Source: Candidatus Contendobacter odensis Run_B_J11 (GTDB taxonomy: Bacteria; Pseudomonadota; Gammaproteobacteria; Competibacterales; Competibacteraceae). From it: a stretch of DNA of 64,000 nucleotides. The DNA lies in assembly GCF_000531125.1 (NCBI RefSeq), contig NZ_CBTK010000261.1, positions 1-64,000 of the forward strand, read 5' to 3'. The translations under genes were made by a program, and so were the position numbers. This document shows, in pieces, positions 44,135 to 52,854 of the stretch. Each line of letters opens with the position of its first letter. Within the stretch, counting starts at the first letter, position 1. The notes under the pieces are model-generated. The model made no database searches, had not been told where the DNA came from, and saw only the letters and a program-made list of their open reading frames with translations.

Positions 44135-44482
44135 AGCGGGAGACACTCTACATGTGTTGTTTCGAGTGATTTTAGTCTACATGCTTGCGATAAACATAAT
44201 TCAAGATAATTGGACTAATCTTGAATTTCCGGGCATAAAATAATGTAAAAATACATGTTACGTAATAATTTATTATTAGTACGATCTCGCTATTCACCTC
44301 AAATTCTGCAGAAATGAGATCACAAGCCAATCCAGCAATACTGATTACCGCAACGCTTCGAACACCCGCGCTTGGCATCCCCGAATACAGAGAATTCCCA
44401 GGTTTACGCCCTGTTTAATAAGGATAAGAACCGCTAAAATCCAGCAGATGAAAAACTTGCCGCCAACGAGGGTTGCACGCTA
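44135..44482. other. A/T-rich gap between the recombinase and iorA
   Basis: About 348 bp with no supported gene and much lower G+C than its surroundings (44160-44330). A weak sigma-70-like pair TTGAAT (44221-44226) and TGTAAA (44244-44249), 17 bases apart, could start the iorA transcript. Being next to a recombinase gene, it is also where an attachment site might lie, but no repeat pair was found. Confidence 0.45.
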
Positions 44483-46363
44483 ATGAATGCTGTAGTTCAT
44501 GCCCAGGCTGAAAGCCGCCATCTCCTGTCGGGTAACGAGGCTGTAGCCCGCGCAGTCTGGGAAGCCGGTGTTCGGGTGGCCGCTGCTTATCCGGGTACGC
44601 CGGCGACGGAGATTCTGGAAAACATCGCCCAATATCCCGACATTTACTCGGAATGGTCGGTCAATGAAAAAGTGGCGGTCGAAGTCGCCATTGGTGCCTC
44701 GCTGGCTGGATCACGTGCGCTCGCAGCGATGAAGCACGTCGGGATGAACGTCGCTTCGGACGCTTTTATGACCCAGGCGCTCGCGGGTGTAGTCGGTGGG
44801 CTGGTGATCGTGGTAGCGGATGACGTTGGTTTGTCCTCCTCGCAGAACGAACAGGATTCCCGCTATTGGGGTCGCTTTGGTCACATGCCCATCCTGGAGC
44901 CAGCGGATTCCCAGGAAGCCTACGCCATGGTCAAGCGAGCCTTCGACCTCTCCGAAGATTACGAAGTCCCGGTAATCGTTCGCATGACCACCCGGGTCTG
45001 CCATGTCAAGGCGATGGTCATGGTCAGCGGTGAACGGATCGAACATCGCGCTGCCGGTTTTCAGAAAAATCCTCAGCGCTGGGTCATGACCCCGGCCAAT
45101 GCCAAGCCACGTTTGCCGTTGATGCACGAACGCGAGCGGAACTTGCGGGATTTAGCTGAAATCAGCGATTTGAATGAGACCTTCAGCGGCAGCGACCGAC
45201 GAATCGGCTTTGTCACTTCCGGTCCGGCATTCATGCACGTCCGCGAAACCTTCCCGAACGCACCCATACTCAAACTCGGCTTCAGTTGCCCGCCGCCGCT
45301 GGAGAAAATCCGTGCCTTTGCCGGTCAGGTGGACAGTATCGTCGTGGTCGAGGAAACCGAACCGCTGCTGGAGACCGAACTCCGCGCCGCCGGAATCAGC
45401 GTATACGGCAAGGACATTTTGCCGCGCTTCGGCGAGCTAGCGCCCAATGTGCTGCGTCCGGCTATTAAGCAGTTGTTGAATGAACCCTGTGAAGCACCGA
45501 TTCGAGTACAGAGCGGCGTGTTCCCCCGCCCGCCGACCATGTGCGCCTCTTGCCCGCATCTCGGCCCCTACTTCGCCCTTTCCCACATCCGCAATCTCAA
45601 CATCATCGGCGACATCGGCTGCTACACCCTCGGCGCCGGCCATCCCTGGAACGCACTGGATACCTGCACCTGCATGGGTGCATCGCTGAGCATGGCTCAC
45701 GGTATGGACAAGGGACGTGGCGAGTCTGATGAAAAGAAGCATATGGTTGCGGTCATTGGCGACTCCACCTTCCTGCATATGGGGATGCAGGGCTTGCTGA
45801 ATCTGATCTACAACCGGGGCAATGTCACCGTGCTGCTGCTGGATAACCGCTCGGTCGGCATGACCGGCGGCCAGGAAAATCCCGGCACCGGTCTGGACCT
45901 GCACGGCTTGGCGGCGCCACGAGTGGATTTTGCCAAACTAGCCGAAGCGCTGGGCATCCGCCCGGAACGCATTCGCACCGTCGATCCCTATGAGTTGCCG
46001 ACGATGGTCAAGCTGGTGCGGGAAGAGATCAAGATGAACGAACCTTCGATCATTATCACTAACCGCCCCTGCTCGCTCACCGACCGCTTTGAGCGGTTCA
46101 AACCCTATGCAGTGCTGGATGAAAAATGCACCGGCTGTGGCAATTGCATCGACCTGGGTTGCCCAGCAATTTTTGTCGCTCGCCGTGAAACAGTGATGAC
46201 CAAGAGCGGCAAATCCAAGGAACTCAGTTTCGCTCGCATTGACAGCAATGCCTGCACCGGCTGTCACCTGTGCGTCGGAACCTGCGCCCCTGAAGCCATC
46301 GTGCAAAACCTACCGATGCCACCTCACAGCCGTCAACCCATTTGGATCCATACCGTGCCATGA
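44483..46363 (+). CDS. iorA: Indolepyruvate:ferredoxin oxidoreductase, alpha subunit IorA
   Basis: 626 residues. Thiamine-diphosphate enzyme that decarboxylates aryl pyruvates (indole-, phenyl-, hydroxyphenylpyruvate) to aryl-acetyl-CoA, reducing ferredoxin. Pyrimidine-binding part with AAYPGTPATEIL; TPP-binding part with GDIGCYTLGAGHPWNALDT and GDSTFLHMG; two C-terminal 4Fe-4S motifs CTGCGNCIDLGCP and CTGCHLCVGTCAP. GAGGG lies ahead of the ATG. Overlaps iorB by ATGA. Paired in this window with an amino-acid transporter and phenylacetate-CoA ligase. Confidence 0.94.
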   Translation: MNAVVHAQAESRHLLSGNEAVARAVWEAGVRVAAAYPGTPATEILENIAQYPDIYSEWSVNEKVAVEVAIGASLAGSRALAAMKHVGMNVASDAFMTQALAGVVGGLVIVVADDVGLSSSQNEQDSRYWGRFGHMPILEPADSQEAYAMVKRAFDLSEDYEVPVIVRMTTRVCHVKAMVMVSGERIEHRAAGFQKNPQRWVMTPANAKPRLPLMHERERNLRDLAEISDLNETFSGSDRRIGFVTSGPAFMHVRETFPNAPILKLGFSCPPPLEKIRAFAGQVDSIVVVEETEPLLETELRAAGISVYGKDILPRFGELAPNVLRPAIKQLLNEPCEAPIRVQSGVFPRPPTMCASCPHLGPYFALSHIRNLNIIGDIGCYTLGAGHPWNALDTCTCMGASLSMAHGMDKGRGESDEKKHMVAVIGDSTFLHMGMQGLLNLIYNRGNVTVLLLDNRSVGMTGGQENPGTGLDLHGLAAPRVDFAKLAEALGIRPERIRTVDPYELPTMVKLVREEIKMNEPSIIITNRPCSLTDRFERFKPYAVLDEKCTGCGNCIDLGCPAIFVARRETVMTKSGKSKELSFARIDSNACTGCHLCVGTCAPEAIVQNLPMPPHSRQPIWIHTVP

Positions 46364-46962
46364 CTGCTGCTGATCGCGTGACCAACATCCTCGTTGTCGG
46401 CATCGGTGGTCAGGGGGTGATGACTGCCGCTGAAATGCTGGCCCGCGCTGCTCTGGCTCAGGGCTACGATGTCAAGAAGACCGAAGTGGCCGGTATGGCC
46501 CAGCGTGGCGGCGTGGTCTCTTCTCATGTCCGCTTCGGTCCCAAGATTTATTCACCGCAGATCGATCCCGGCGAAGCCGATCTCCTGATCGGCTTCGAAG
46601 CGGCAGAAGCACTGCGCTGGTTGCCTTATCTGCGCCCGACCGGCGTGGCCATGGTCAACACCTTGCGGCTTGCTCCACCGGTGGTTTCTGCGGGCCTGTA
46701 CGACTACCCTCTGGACCCGATAGGCGAACTGGCGGCGGCAGGTATTGCGGTTCATGCCTTTGACGCCGGTGCGCTGGCTGACGAATTAGGCAACTCCAAG
46801 CTGGTGAACACCATCATGCTGGGCGCAATCAGCGACTATCTGCCCTTCCCCGCTACGGTGCTTGAGGAGTGCATCGTCGCTGGCTTTCGCGCTTATAAGC
46901 CCAAGTTGGCGGACATCAACGCCCGCGCTTTTGCCGCCGGTCGGGCAGCGGGTCATGTATAG
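46360..46962 (+). CDS. iorB: Indolepyruvate:ferredoxin oxidoreductase, beta subunit IorB
   Basis: 200 residues of the gamma-domain oxidoreductase family (VGIGGQGVMTAAEMLARAAL, TEVAGMAQRGGVVSSHVRFG). Partner of IorA. Start ATG 46360 overlaps the iorA stop (ATGA); ATGs further upstream lie inside iorA. Confidence 0.93.
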   Translation: MTAADRVTNILVVGIGGQGVMTAAEMLARAALAQGYDVKKTEVAGMAQRGGVVSSHVRFGPKIYSPQIDPGEADLLIGFEAAEALRWLPYLRPTGVAMVNTLRLAPPVVSAGLYDYPLDPIGELAAAGIAVHAFDAGALADELGNSKLVNTIMLGAISDYLPFPATVLEECIVAGFRAYKPKLADINARAFAAGRAAGHV

Positions 46963-47008
46963 CCCAACTGTACTTTTCAGAGATGATCACTAAGCATGGG
47001 AGAAAAAA

Positions 47009-47614
47009 ATGGCCTTGCAACAGCAGAAGCATTCATTCATTAGTCAAGAAGATTATCTTGCAGGCGAGTTAATCAGTGAGGTCAAGCATGAATATATCGA
47101 TGGTGATGTTTATGCGATGGCAGGGGCAAGTAAAAATCATGAAAGGATTATCGGAAACGTTTTTGCCAAGCTTCATGCTCATTTAGAAAACACACCGTGC
47201 GAACCTTTTTTATCGGATTTAAAAATCAAAGTTGCAAACAGCTTTTTCTATCCCGATGCAATGGTCGTATGCAAGGACAAAACCGATCACGACTACTACA
47301 CGGAATCGCCGATCATCATTATTGAAGTGCTATCAAAATCAACGCGAAAAACCGATCAAGCCTTGAAGCGGAGAGCCTATCAGAGTTTGCCGAGCCTTAA
47401 CGAGTATGTGCTGATTGAGCAGGATTTTATTGATGTGGAAATTTGTCGAAAATCCAATCACTGGCAATCAGAACATTATTTCTTGGGCGATGAAGTCCAT
47501 TTCGCTACGATTGATCTATCGGTGTCGGTCGAAGCGATTTATGCGCGGGTGGCTAATGAGGAGATGAGAGAGTTTTTAGCAAACCGTAGTGACGCTATTA
47601 ATAATCACGAATAA
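47009..47614 (+). CDS. Uma2-family (DUF820) endonuclease-like protein
   Basis: 201 residues. Start pattern FISQEDYLAGELISEVKHEY, then a PD-(D/E)XK-like core: FYPDAMVVC and PIIIIEVLSKSTRKTDQALK. Members are widespread in cyanobacteria and in some proteobacteria; function unknown, nuclease inferred from the fold. Lower G+C than iorB and livK on either side, with a clear GGAGA site; it looks inserted between them. Its 3' end overlaps an upstream extension of livK's frame but not the real livK start. Confidence 0.85.
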   Translation: MALQQQKHSFISQEDYLAGELISEVKHEYIDGDVYAMAGASKNHERIIGNVFAKLHAHLENTPCEPFLSDLKIKVANSFFYPDAMVVCKDKTDHDYYTESPIIIIEVLSKSTRKTDQALKRRAYQSLPSLNEYVLIEQDFIDVEICRKSNHWQSEHYFLGDEVHFATIDLSVSVEAIYARVANEEMREFLANRSDAINNHE

Positions 47615-47651
47615 AAAGCCACAAATGTCTAACCCTGGGGAGGAAATAACA

Positions 47652-48791
47652 ATGAAAGATTATGGGTGGAAAATTATTCTGGCGGCGGCGCTGCTGGCGA
47701 TCACCAGCCTGGCGGGCGCGGTTGAACCGATTAGAATCGGTTCTTTCCTGTCGGTTACTGGCCCAGCTTCGTTCCTGGGTGACCCCGAACTGCGCACCTT
47801 GCAAATGGTGGTAAAGGACATTAACGCCAAGGGCGGCGTGAAGGGTCGGCCACTGGAACTGATTCACTACGACACCGGCGGCAACGCCCGCGAAGCGCTG
47901 AGTTTCGTCAAACGCCTGATTCAGAACGACAAGGTGGACCTCATTATCGGCGGTACCACCTCCGGCGATTCGCTGGCCGTTATCCCGGAGGTGGAAAAAG
48001 CGGGGATTCCCTTCATCTCATTGGCCGGCGCAGTCGACATCATCGAACCGGTCAAAAAGTGGGTGTTCAAGGTCGCCCACACCGACCGGATGGCCGCCGC
48101 CAAAATCTTTGAAGACTTGCGCAAGCGCGGGTTAACCAAAGTCGCGCTGATTACCGGTGACGGCGGTTTCGATAAATCCGGCCGCGAACAGCTTCTCAAG
48201 CTGGCGCCTGAATACGGCATTACCTTCGTTGCGGATGAGTCTTATGGCAATAAAGACACTGACATGACTCCACAACTGACCAAAATACGGTCATCAGATG
48301 CTGAGGCGATCATCAACTTCGGTTTCGGTCAGGCTCCGGCCATCGTTACCAAGAATATGAAGCAGTTGGGAATCAACCTGCCGCTCTACCAGTCGCACGG
48401 CGTTGCTTCCCAAACCTTCATTGACTTAGCCGGTGCGGCGGCGGAAGGGGTGCGTCTACCGGCGGCAGCCCTGGTGGTTGCCGAGCAGTTACCGAGCAGC
48501 GATCTACAAAAACCGGTGCTGCTTGCGTACAAGAAGCAGTATGAGGCCCAATACGGGCCGGTATCGACCTTTGGTGGCCATGCCTATGATGGCCTGATGA
48601 TTGCCGTAGCGGCGATGGAGCGAGCCGGTGATGCCGACAAGGCTAAGGTGCGTACCGAGATCGAAAAAACTCAGGGCTTCATCGGCACTGCGGGCGTATT
48701 CAACATGAATCCTACGGATCACATGGGCCTGAATCTGGATGCCTTCAAGATGGTGGAAGTTCGCAATGGCGCCTGGAAGATCGTCGAATAA
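47652..48791 (+). CDS. livK: Branched-chain/aromatic amino acid ABC transporter, binding protein
   Basis: About 379 residues. Signal peptide KIILAAALLAITSLAGA, then Peripla_BP_6 fold (IRIGSFLSVTGPASFLGDPE, DTGGNAREALSFVKRLIQND, GGTTSGDSLAVIP). Start ATG 47652 after GGGGAGG at 47637-47642; it is 37 bases downstream of the Uma2 stop. The link to iorAB and paaK suggests that the ligand is an aromatic amino acid or aryl acid rather than leucine; this is inference. Confidence 0.9.
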   Translation: MKDYGWKIILAAALLAITSLAGAVEPIRIGSFLSVTGPASFLGDPELRTLQMVVKDINAKGGVKGRPLELIHYDTGGNAREALSFVKRLIQNDKVDLIIGGTTSGDSLAVIPEVEKAGIPFISLAGAVDIIEPVKKWVFKVAHTDRMAAAKIFEDLRKRGLTKVALITGDGGFDKSGREQLLKLAPEYGITFVADESYGNKDTDMTPQLTKIRSSDAEAIINFGFGQAPAIVTKNMKQLGINLPLYQSHGVASQTFIDLAGAAAEGVRLPAAALVVAEQLPSSDLQKPVLLAYKKQYEAQYGPVSTFGGHAYDGLMIAVAAMERAGDADKAKVRTEIEKTQGFIGTAGVFNMNPTDHMGLNLDAFKMVEVRNGAWKIVE

Positions 48792-48800
48792 GCCCCGCTG

Positions 48801-49676
48801 ATGCCTGAGCAACTGTTTCAGTTCCTGGTCACCGGCATCACGGTAGGTTCCCTCTATGCGCTGGTGGGATTGGGTTTTGCCATCATCTACAACGCTTCCG
48901 ACGTGGTGAACTTCGCCCAGGGTGAATTCGTTATGTTGGGAGCGATGACTGCTATTGCGCTGCTGTCTGCAGGTTTACCGCTGCCTCTGGCGGCAATAGT
49001 CGCTACTCTGCTTACGGTGCTGGTCGGATTGCTGCTGGAGCGTTTCGCTATCGAACCTACAGTGGGCGCACCGGTGGTCACCACCATTATTATTACTATC
49101 GGCGCGGCCATCTTTCTGCGGGGCATCGCGCTGCTACTCTGGGGCAAGGACTTTCATCCCATGCCGGCCTTTTCTGGTGATCGGCCCATTCATCTAGGTG
49201 GAGCCACGCTATTGCCGCAAAGCCTGTGGGTCATGGGCGTCACCCTGCTGCTGGTCGTGCTGGTTCGACTCTTCTTCAATCGCACGCTATTGGGTAAGGC
49301 GCTGCTGGCCTGTTCGTTCAACCGCGCCGCCGCGCAACTGGTCGGTATCAATGTACGAGTGATGTTGCGGCTGGCCTATGGGTTGTCCGCCGGGTTGGGA
49401 GCGTTAGCCGGCATTCTCATCGCTCCGATTACCTTTAGCTCCTACGAAGCCGGGATTATGCTCGGCCTCAAGGGATTTTCCGCCGCTATCGTTGGTGGCA
49501 TTGGCAATCCCATGGGTGCAGTAGCCGGCGGCTTATTGCTTGGCGTGCTGGAAGCGCTGGGCGCAGGATTCATTTCCTCCGGTTATAAAGATGCCATTGC
49601 CTTCCTGTTCGTATTAATGGTGCTGTTCTTCGAGCCGACCGGATTATTTGGACATAAAGTCGCGGATCGGGTCTAA
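48801..49676 (+). CDS. livH: Branched-chain amino acid ABC transporter, permease LivH
   Basis: 291 residues, about eight membrane segments; LivH signature GLGFAIIYNASDVVNFAQGEFVM near the start (cut here: GLGFAIIYNASDVVNFAQ). Follows livK by 9 bases and precedes livM by 3. Confidence 0.93.
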   Translation: MPEQLFQFLVTGITVGSLYALVGLGFAIIYNASDVVNFAQGEFVMLGAMTAIALLSAGLPLPLAAIVATLLTVLVGLLLERFAIEPTVGAPVVTTIIITIGAAIFLRGIALLLWGKDFHPMPAFSGDRPIHLGGATLLPQSLWVMGVTLLLVVLVRLFFNRTLLGKALLACSFNRAAAQLVGINVRVMLRLAYGLSAGLGALAGILIAPITFSSYEAGIMLGLKGFSAAIVGGIGNPMGAVAGGLLLGVLEALGAGFISSGYKDAIAFLFVLMVLFFEPTGLFGHKVADRV

Positions 49677-49679
49677 CGG

Positions 49680-50633
49680 ATGCGACGAATCGGATTCTTC
49701 ACCTTTGCGGTCGGCGTGGCGTTGTTGCCGGCGCTGTTTCCCGATAACTACTTCGTCATGGCGGTGGGAGTATCAGCGGGTTTGAACGCCATTCTGGCGG
49801 TGGGCTTAAATCTGCTGATGGGTTACGCCGGCCAGATTTCACTCGGACACGCCGCCTTCTTCGGCATGGGCGCTTACACTTCCGCTATTTTGACCACCCG
49901 CTATGCCTGTCCCTCGCTAATCGCCCTGACCGCTGGGCTAATCATCGCCGGCGTCATCGCCTGGCTGCTGGCCCGACCGATCCTGCGACTGCGTGGGCAC
50001 TATCTGGCGATGGCGACGCTCGGCTTCGGCGTCATTGTTCATGTGCTGATGGTGCAGGCTACGCCATGGACGGGTGGACCGGATGGACTGAACGGGATTC
50101 CACCGCTCAACCTCCTAGGCTGGTCAGTGGACAGCGATCTCCGCTGGTACGCGGTGATCATGGCCGCTCTGCTGCTGGCGATTGGACTCTCGCTCAACCT
50201 GGTGGATTCACGGATCGGACGCGCGCTGCGCGCCGTGCGCGGCTCCGAGTTCGCCGCTCAAATGCTCGGCATTGACACCGGGCGCGCTAAAACTCAGGTG
50301 TTCGTTGTCTCCGCCCTGTTTGCCGCATTCGCCGGTAGTTTATTCGCGCATCAACAGAGTTTTGTCAGTCCAGACTCGTTCAATCTAACTGTTTCCGTCG
50401 AACTGGTGACCATGGTGGTGTTGGGTGGCTTGGCCTCGACTTACGGTTCGGCTTGTGGCGCGATTGCGCTGACTTTGCTGCACGAAGGACTGGTGGTGTT
50501 CGAGGATTACGAGATGATGATTCACGGCGCGCTGCTGATGGCCGTGATGATCTTCATGCCGCAAGGGTTGTTTATAGGTTTGAGCCAGGGAGCACGGCGG
50601 CTGTGGCGCTTAAAAAATAAGGCGTCAGCGTGA
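49680..50633 (+). CDS. livM: Branched-chain amino acid ABC transporter, permease LivM
   Basis: 317 residues, about nine hydrophobic segments; LivM motif GYAGQISLGHAAFFGMGAY and EAA-like RAVRGSEFAAQMLGID. Its stop overlaps the livG start as GTGA. Confidence 0.93.
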   Translation: MRRIGFFTFAVGVALLPALFPDNYFVMAVGVSAGLNAILAVGLNLLMGYAGQISLGHAAFFGMGAYTSAILTTRYACPSLIALTAGLIIAGVIAWLLARPILRLRGHYLAMATLGFGVIVHVLMVQATPWTGGPDGLNGIPPLNLLGWSVDSDLRWYAVIMAALLLAIGLSLNLVDSRIGRALRAVRGSEFAAQMLGIDTGRAKTQVFVVSALFAAFAGSLFAHQQSFVSPDSFNLTVSVELVTMVVLGGLASTYGSACGAIALTLLHEGLVVFEDYEMMIHGALLMAVMIFMPQGLFIGLSQGARRLWRLKNKASA

Positions 50634-51436
50634 CTACAGCTCTTTCCACCCTCCCCTCCGCCGCGCCTCTGCTTGCGGTTGAAGGACTGGAGCAAAGCTT
50701 CGGCGGCGTCATGGCGCTGGCCGGCGTCAGCTTCCAGGTGCCCGCCGGATTGATTTACGCCGTGATCGGCCCTAACGGGGCTGGCAAGACCACCCTGTTC
50801 AATGCGCTGTGTGGTTTCTACTCACCCTCCGCCGGTTCCATCTGCTTTGAAGGCGATGAACTGCTCGGTTTGCCGCCCTACCGTATCGCCGCCCTTGGCG
50901 TCACCCGAACCTTCCAGAATCTGCAACTGTTTTTCAACATGACCGTGCTGGAAAACGTCATGGTGGGCTGCCATTTACGCGCCCGAACTGGCTTGTTGGC
51001 TGCTGCGTTGCGCCTGCCGGGAGTACGACGCGAGGAACGGCAATTACGCGAATGGGCGCACGAAGCACTGGAAGTCTGTGAATTGGCGGATCGCGCCGAA
51101 CAACCGGCAGGCGCCCTGCCCTACGGCCTGATGAAACGAGTGGAGATCGCCCGCGCCTTGGCCGCAAAACCGCGCTTGCTGCTGCTGGATGAACCGGCAG
51201 CAGGACTTAACGATACTGAAACTCTAGCTCTACGCGACTTGATCGCCCGCATTCGTGCGGCTGGAATCACGGTGTTGCTGGTTGAACATCACATGCCGCT
51301 GGTGATGAGCGTTTCCGACCGTCTGCTGGTGCTGGATTACGGCAGTGTGCTGGCGGAGGGAACGCCAGCGGACATTCAGGCCGATCCCCGGGTCATCGCC
51401 GCCTATCTGGGAGGAGCGGTGCAGTATGCCGTCTGA
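50630..51436 (+). CDS. livG: Branched-chain amino acid ABC transporter, ATPase LivG
   Basis: 268 residues. Walker A GPNGAGKTTL, LivG-type TRTFQNLQLFFNMTVLENV, LPYGLMKRVEIARAL signature (variant of LSxGxxR), Walker B LLLLDEPAAGLND, VEHHMPLVMS. Start is GTG 50630. Confidence 0.92.
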   Translation: MTTALSTLPSAAPLLAVEGLEQSFGGVMALAGVSFQVPAGLIYAVIGPNGAGKTTLFNALCGFYSPSAGSICFEGDELLGLPPYRIAALGVTRTFQNLQLFFNMTVLENVMVGCHLRARTGLLAAALRLPGVRREERQLREWAHEALEVCELADRAEQPAGALPYGLMKRVEIARALAAKPRLLLLDEPAAGLNDTETLALRDLIARIRAAGITVLLVEHHMPLVMSVSDRLLVLDYGSVLAEGTPADIQADPRVIAAYLGGAVQYAV

Positions 51437-52151
51437 CGACCCTCTGCTGGAAATCACCGAACTGAGCAGCCATCATGGCCCGGTTTGCGCCATTCACACC
51501 GCGAATTTAACGATCTGTGCTGGCGAATTGGTCGCGCTGGTCGGCGGCAACGGCGCCGGCAAGACCACCCTGCTCCACACCCTGTCCGGTCTCCATCCCG
51601 CCAGCAGTGGCTGTATCCGCTTCGCCGGTCAGGACATCACCCGCTGGCCGCCCCATCGCATCGTCGCCGCTGGCATCTGCCAAGTGCCCGAAGGCCGCCA
51701 GATCTTCGCCCCGCTCAGCGTCGAGGATAATCTGCGGCTGGGCGCTTACCGCCAGCGCTGCGATCAGCCGTGGGTAAAGCAGGAACTGGAGCGAGTCTAT
51801 ACCCTGTTTCCGATTCTCCACGACCGTCGGCAGCAACTGGCCGGCACCTTGTCCGGCGGTCAACAGCAAATGCTGGCCATCGGTCGCGCCCTGCTGGGTC
51901 GCCCGCGTCTGCTGCTGCTGGATGAACCCTCAATGGGACTGGCGCCGCTGCTGGTTGAGGAAATCTTCCGGGTGATCCAGCGCCTCAACGCCCAAGGCGT
52001 CACCATCCTGCTGGTGGAACAAAACGCCCGCGCCGCTCTCGCCTTGGCGCAACGCGGCGCTATTCTGGAGACCGGCCGTATCGTCAAAACCGCCCCGGCG
52101 GCGGAACTGCTGGCCGATGATGCTGTGCGTCGGGCCTATCTGGGTTATTAG
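51426..52151 (+). CDS. livF: Branched-chain amino acid ABC transporter, ATPase LivF
   Basis: 241 residues. Walker A GGNGAGKTTL, CQVPEGRQIFAPLSVEDNL (LivF hallmark), TLSGGQQQMLAIGRAL, Walker B LLLLDEPSMGLAPL. Start ATG 51426 overlaps the livG stop region by 11 bases; the frame is open upstream but holds no conserved sequence. Confidence 0.93.
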   Translation: MPSDDPLLEITELSSHHGPVCAIHTANLTICAGELVALVGGNGAGKTTLLHTLSGLHPASSGCIRFAGQDITRWPPHRIVAAGICQVPEGRQIFAPLSVEDNLRLGAYRQRCDQPWVKQELERVYTLFPILHDRRQQLAGTLSGGQQQMLAIGRALLGRPRLLLLDEPSMGLAPLLVEEIFRVIQRLNAQGVTILLVEQNARAALALAQRGAILETGRIVKTAPAAELLADDAVRRAYLGY

Positions 52152-52161
52152 GAGCTAAACC

Positions 52162-52824
52162 ATGTACGTGGACCGGATCATGACCCGCGAAGTGTTGCAA
52201 GTCACCGAGAACACCCGGGTTCCGCAACTGGCGGCGCTGATGCGCGACCGCCACATCCGTCATTTGCCGGTGGCGTGCGATGGTCAACTGGTCGGACTGG
52301 TGACTCACCATGATCTCGAACGGGTCTCGCCCTCTCCCGTCACTACCCTGTCGGTCGGCGAAGCCAATTACCTGCTCGGCAAGCTCACTGCCGCCCAGGT
52401 CATGCATACCCCCGTAGTCACCTGCGCCCCGGACACCCTGGTTGAAGAAGCGGCGCGACTGCTGCGCCAGGAAAAGATCGGCTGCCTACCGGTGGTTGAA
52501 AACGGTCGGCTGGTGGGCATTCTGACTCACGAGGATGTGCTGGACTTCTTCCTCGACATCACCGGCTGCCTGATGGCAGACACCACCCGCATCGCCGTGC
52601 ATCTGCCCGACACCATCGGGCAACTGGGCCGGTTACTGGCCGCGATCAACGATGCGGGCGGCTATATCGCCACGGTGGTGTCGCCGCTGCACCCCGATCA
52701 AACCGGCTTGCGCATCGCCGTCGTGCGCTATCGCGCTCCGAACCCGCGTGTCTTGAACCAGCATCTGCGCGATCTCGGCTACGATCTGCTGACCGAAACC
52801 CTATCACCGCTGATCACGACTTAA
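52162..52824 (+). CDS. CBS-ACT domain protein (AcuB-like)
   Basis: 220 residues. Two CBS units (about 1-60, IMTREVLQVTENTRVPQLAA; about 76-130, VMHTPVVTCAPDTLVEEAAR), then an ACT-like domain (about 140-215; IAVHLPDTIGQLGRLLAAIN). CBS pairs bind adenine nucleotides and ACT domains bind amino acids, so a ligand-sensing regulatory role is likely; the effector is unknown. GGAG lies ahead of the ATG. Sits between livF and paaK in the same direction. Confidence 0.88.
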   Translation: MYVDRIMTREVLQVTENTRVPQLAALMRDRHIRHLPVACDGQLVGLVTHHDLERVSPSPVTTLSVGEANYLLGKLTAAQVMHTPVVTCAPDTLVEEAARLLRQEKIGCLPVVENGRLVGILTHEDVLDFFLDITGCLMADTTRIAVHLPDTIGQLGRLLAAINDAGGYIATVVSPLHPDQTGLRIAVVRYRAPNPRVLNQHLRDLGYDLLTETLSPLITT

Positions 52825-52854
52825 TCGTTATTCCCAACTCTGAGAGCGCTGCCC

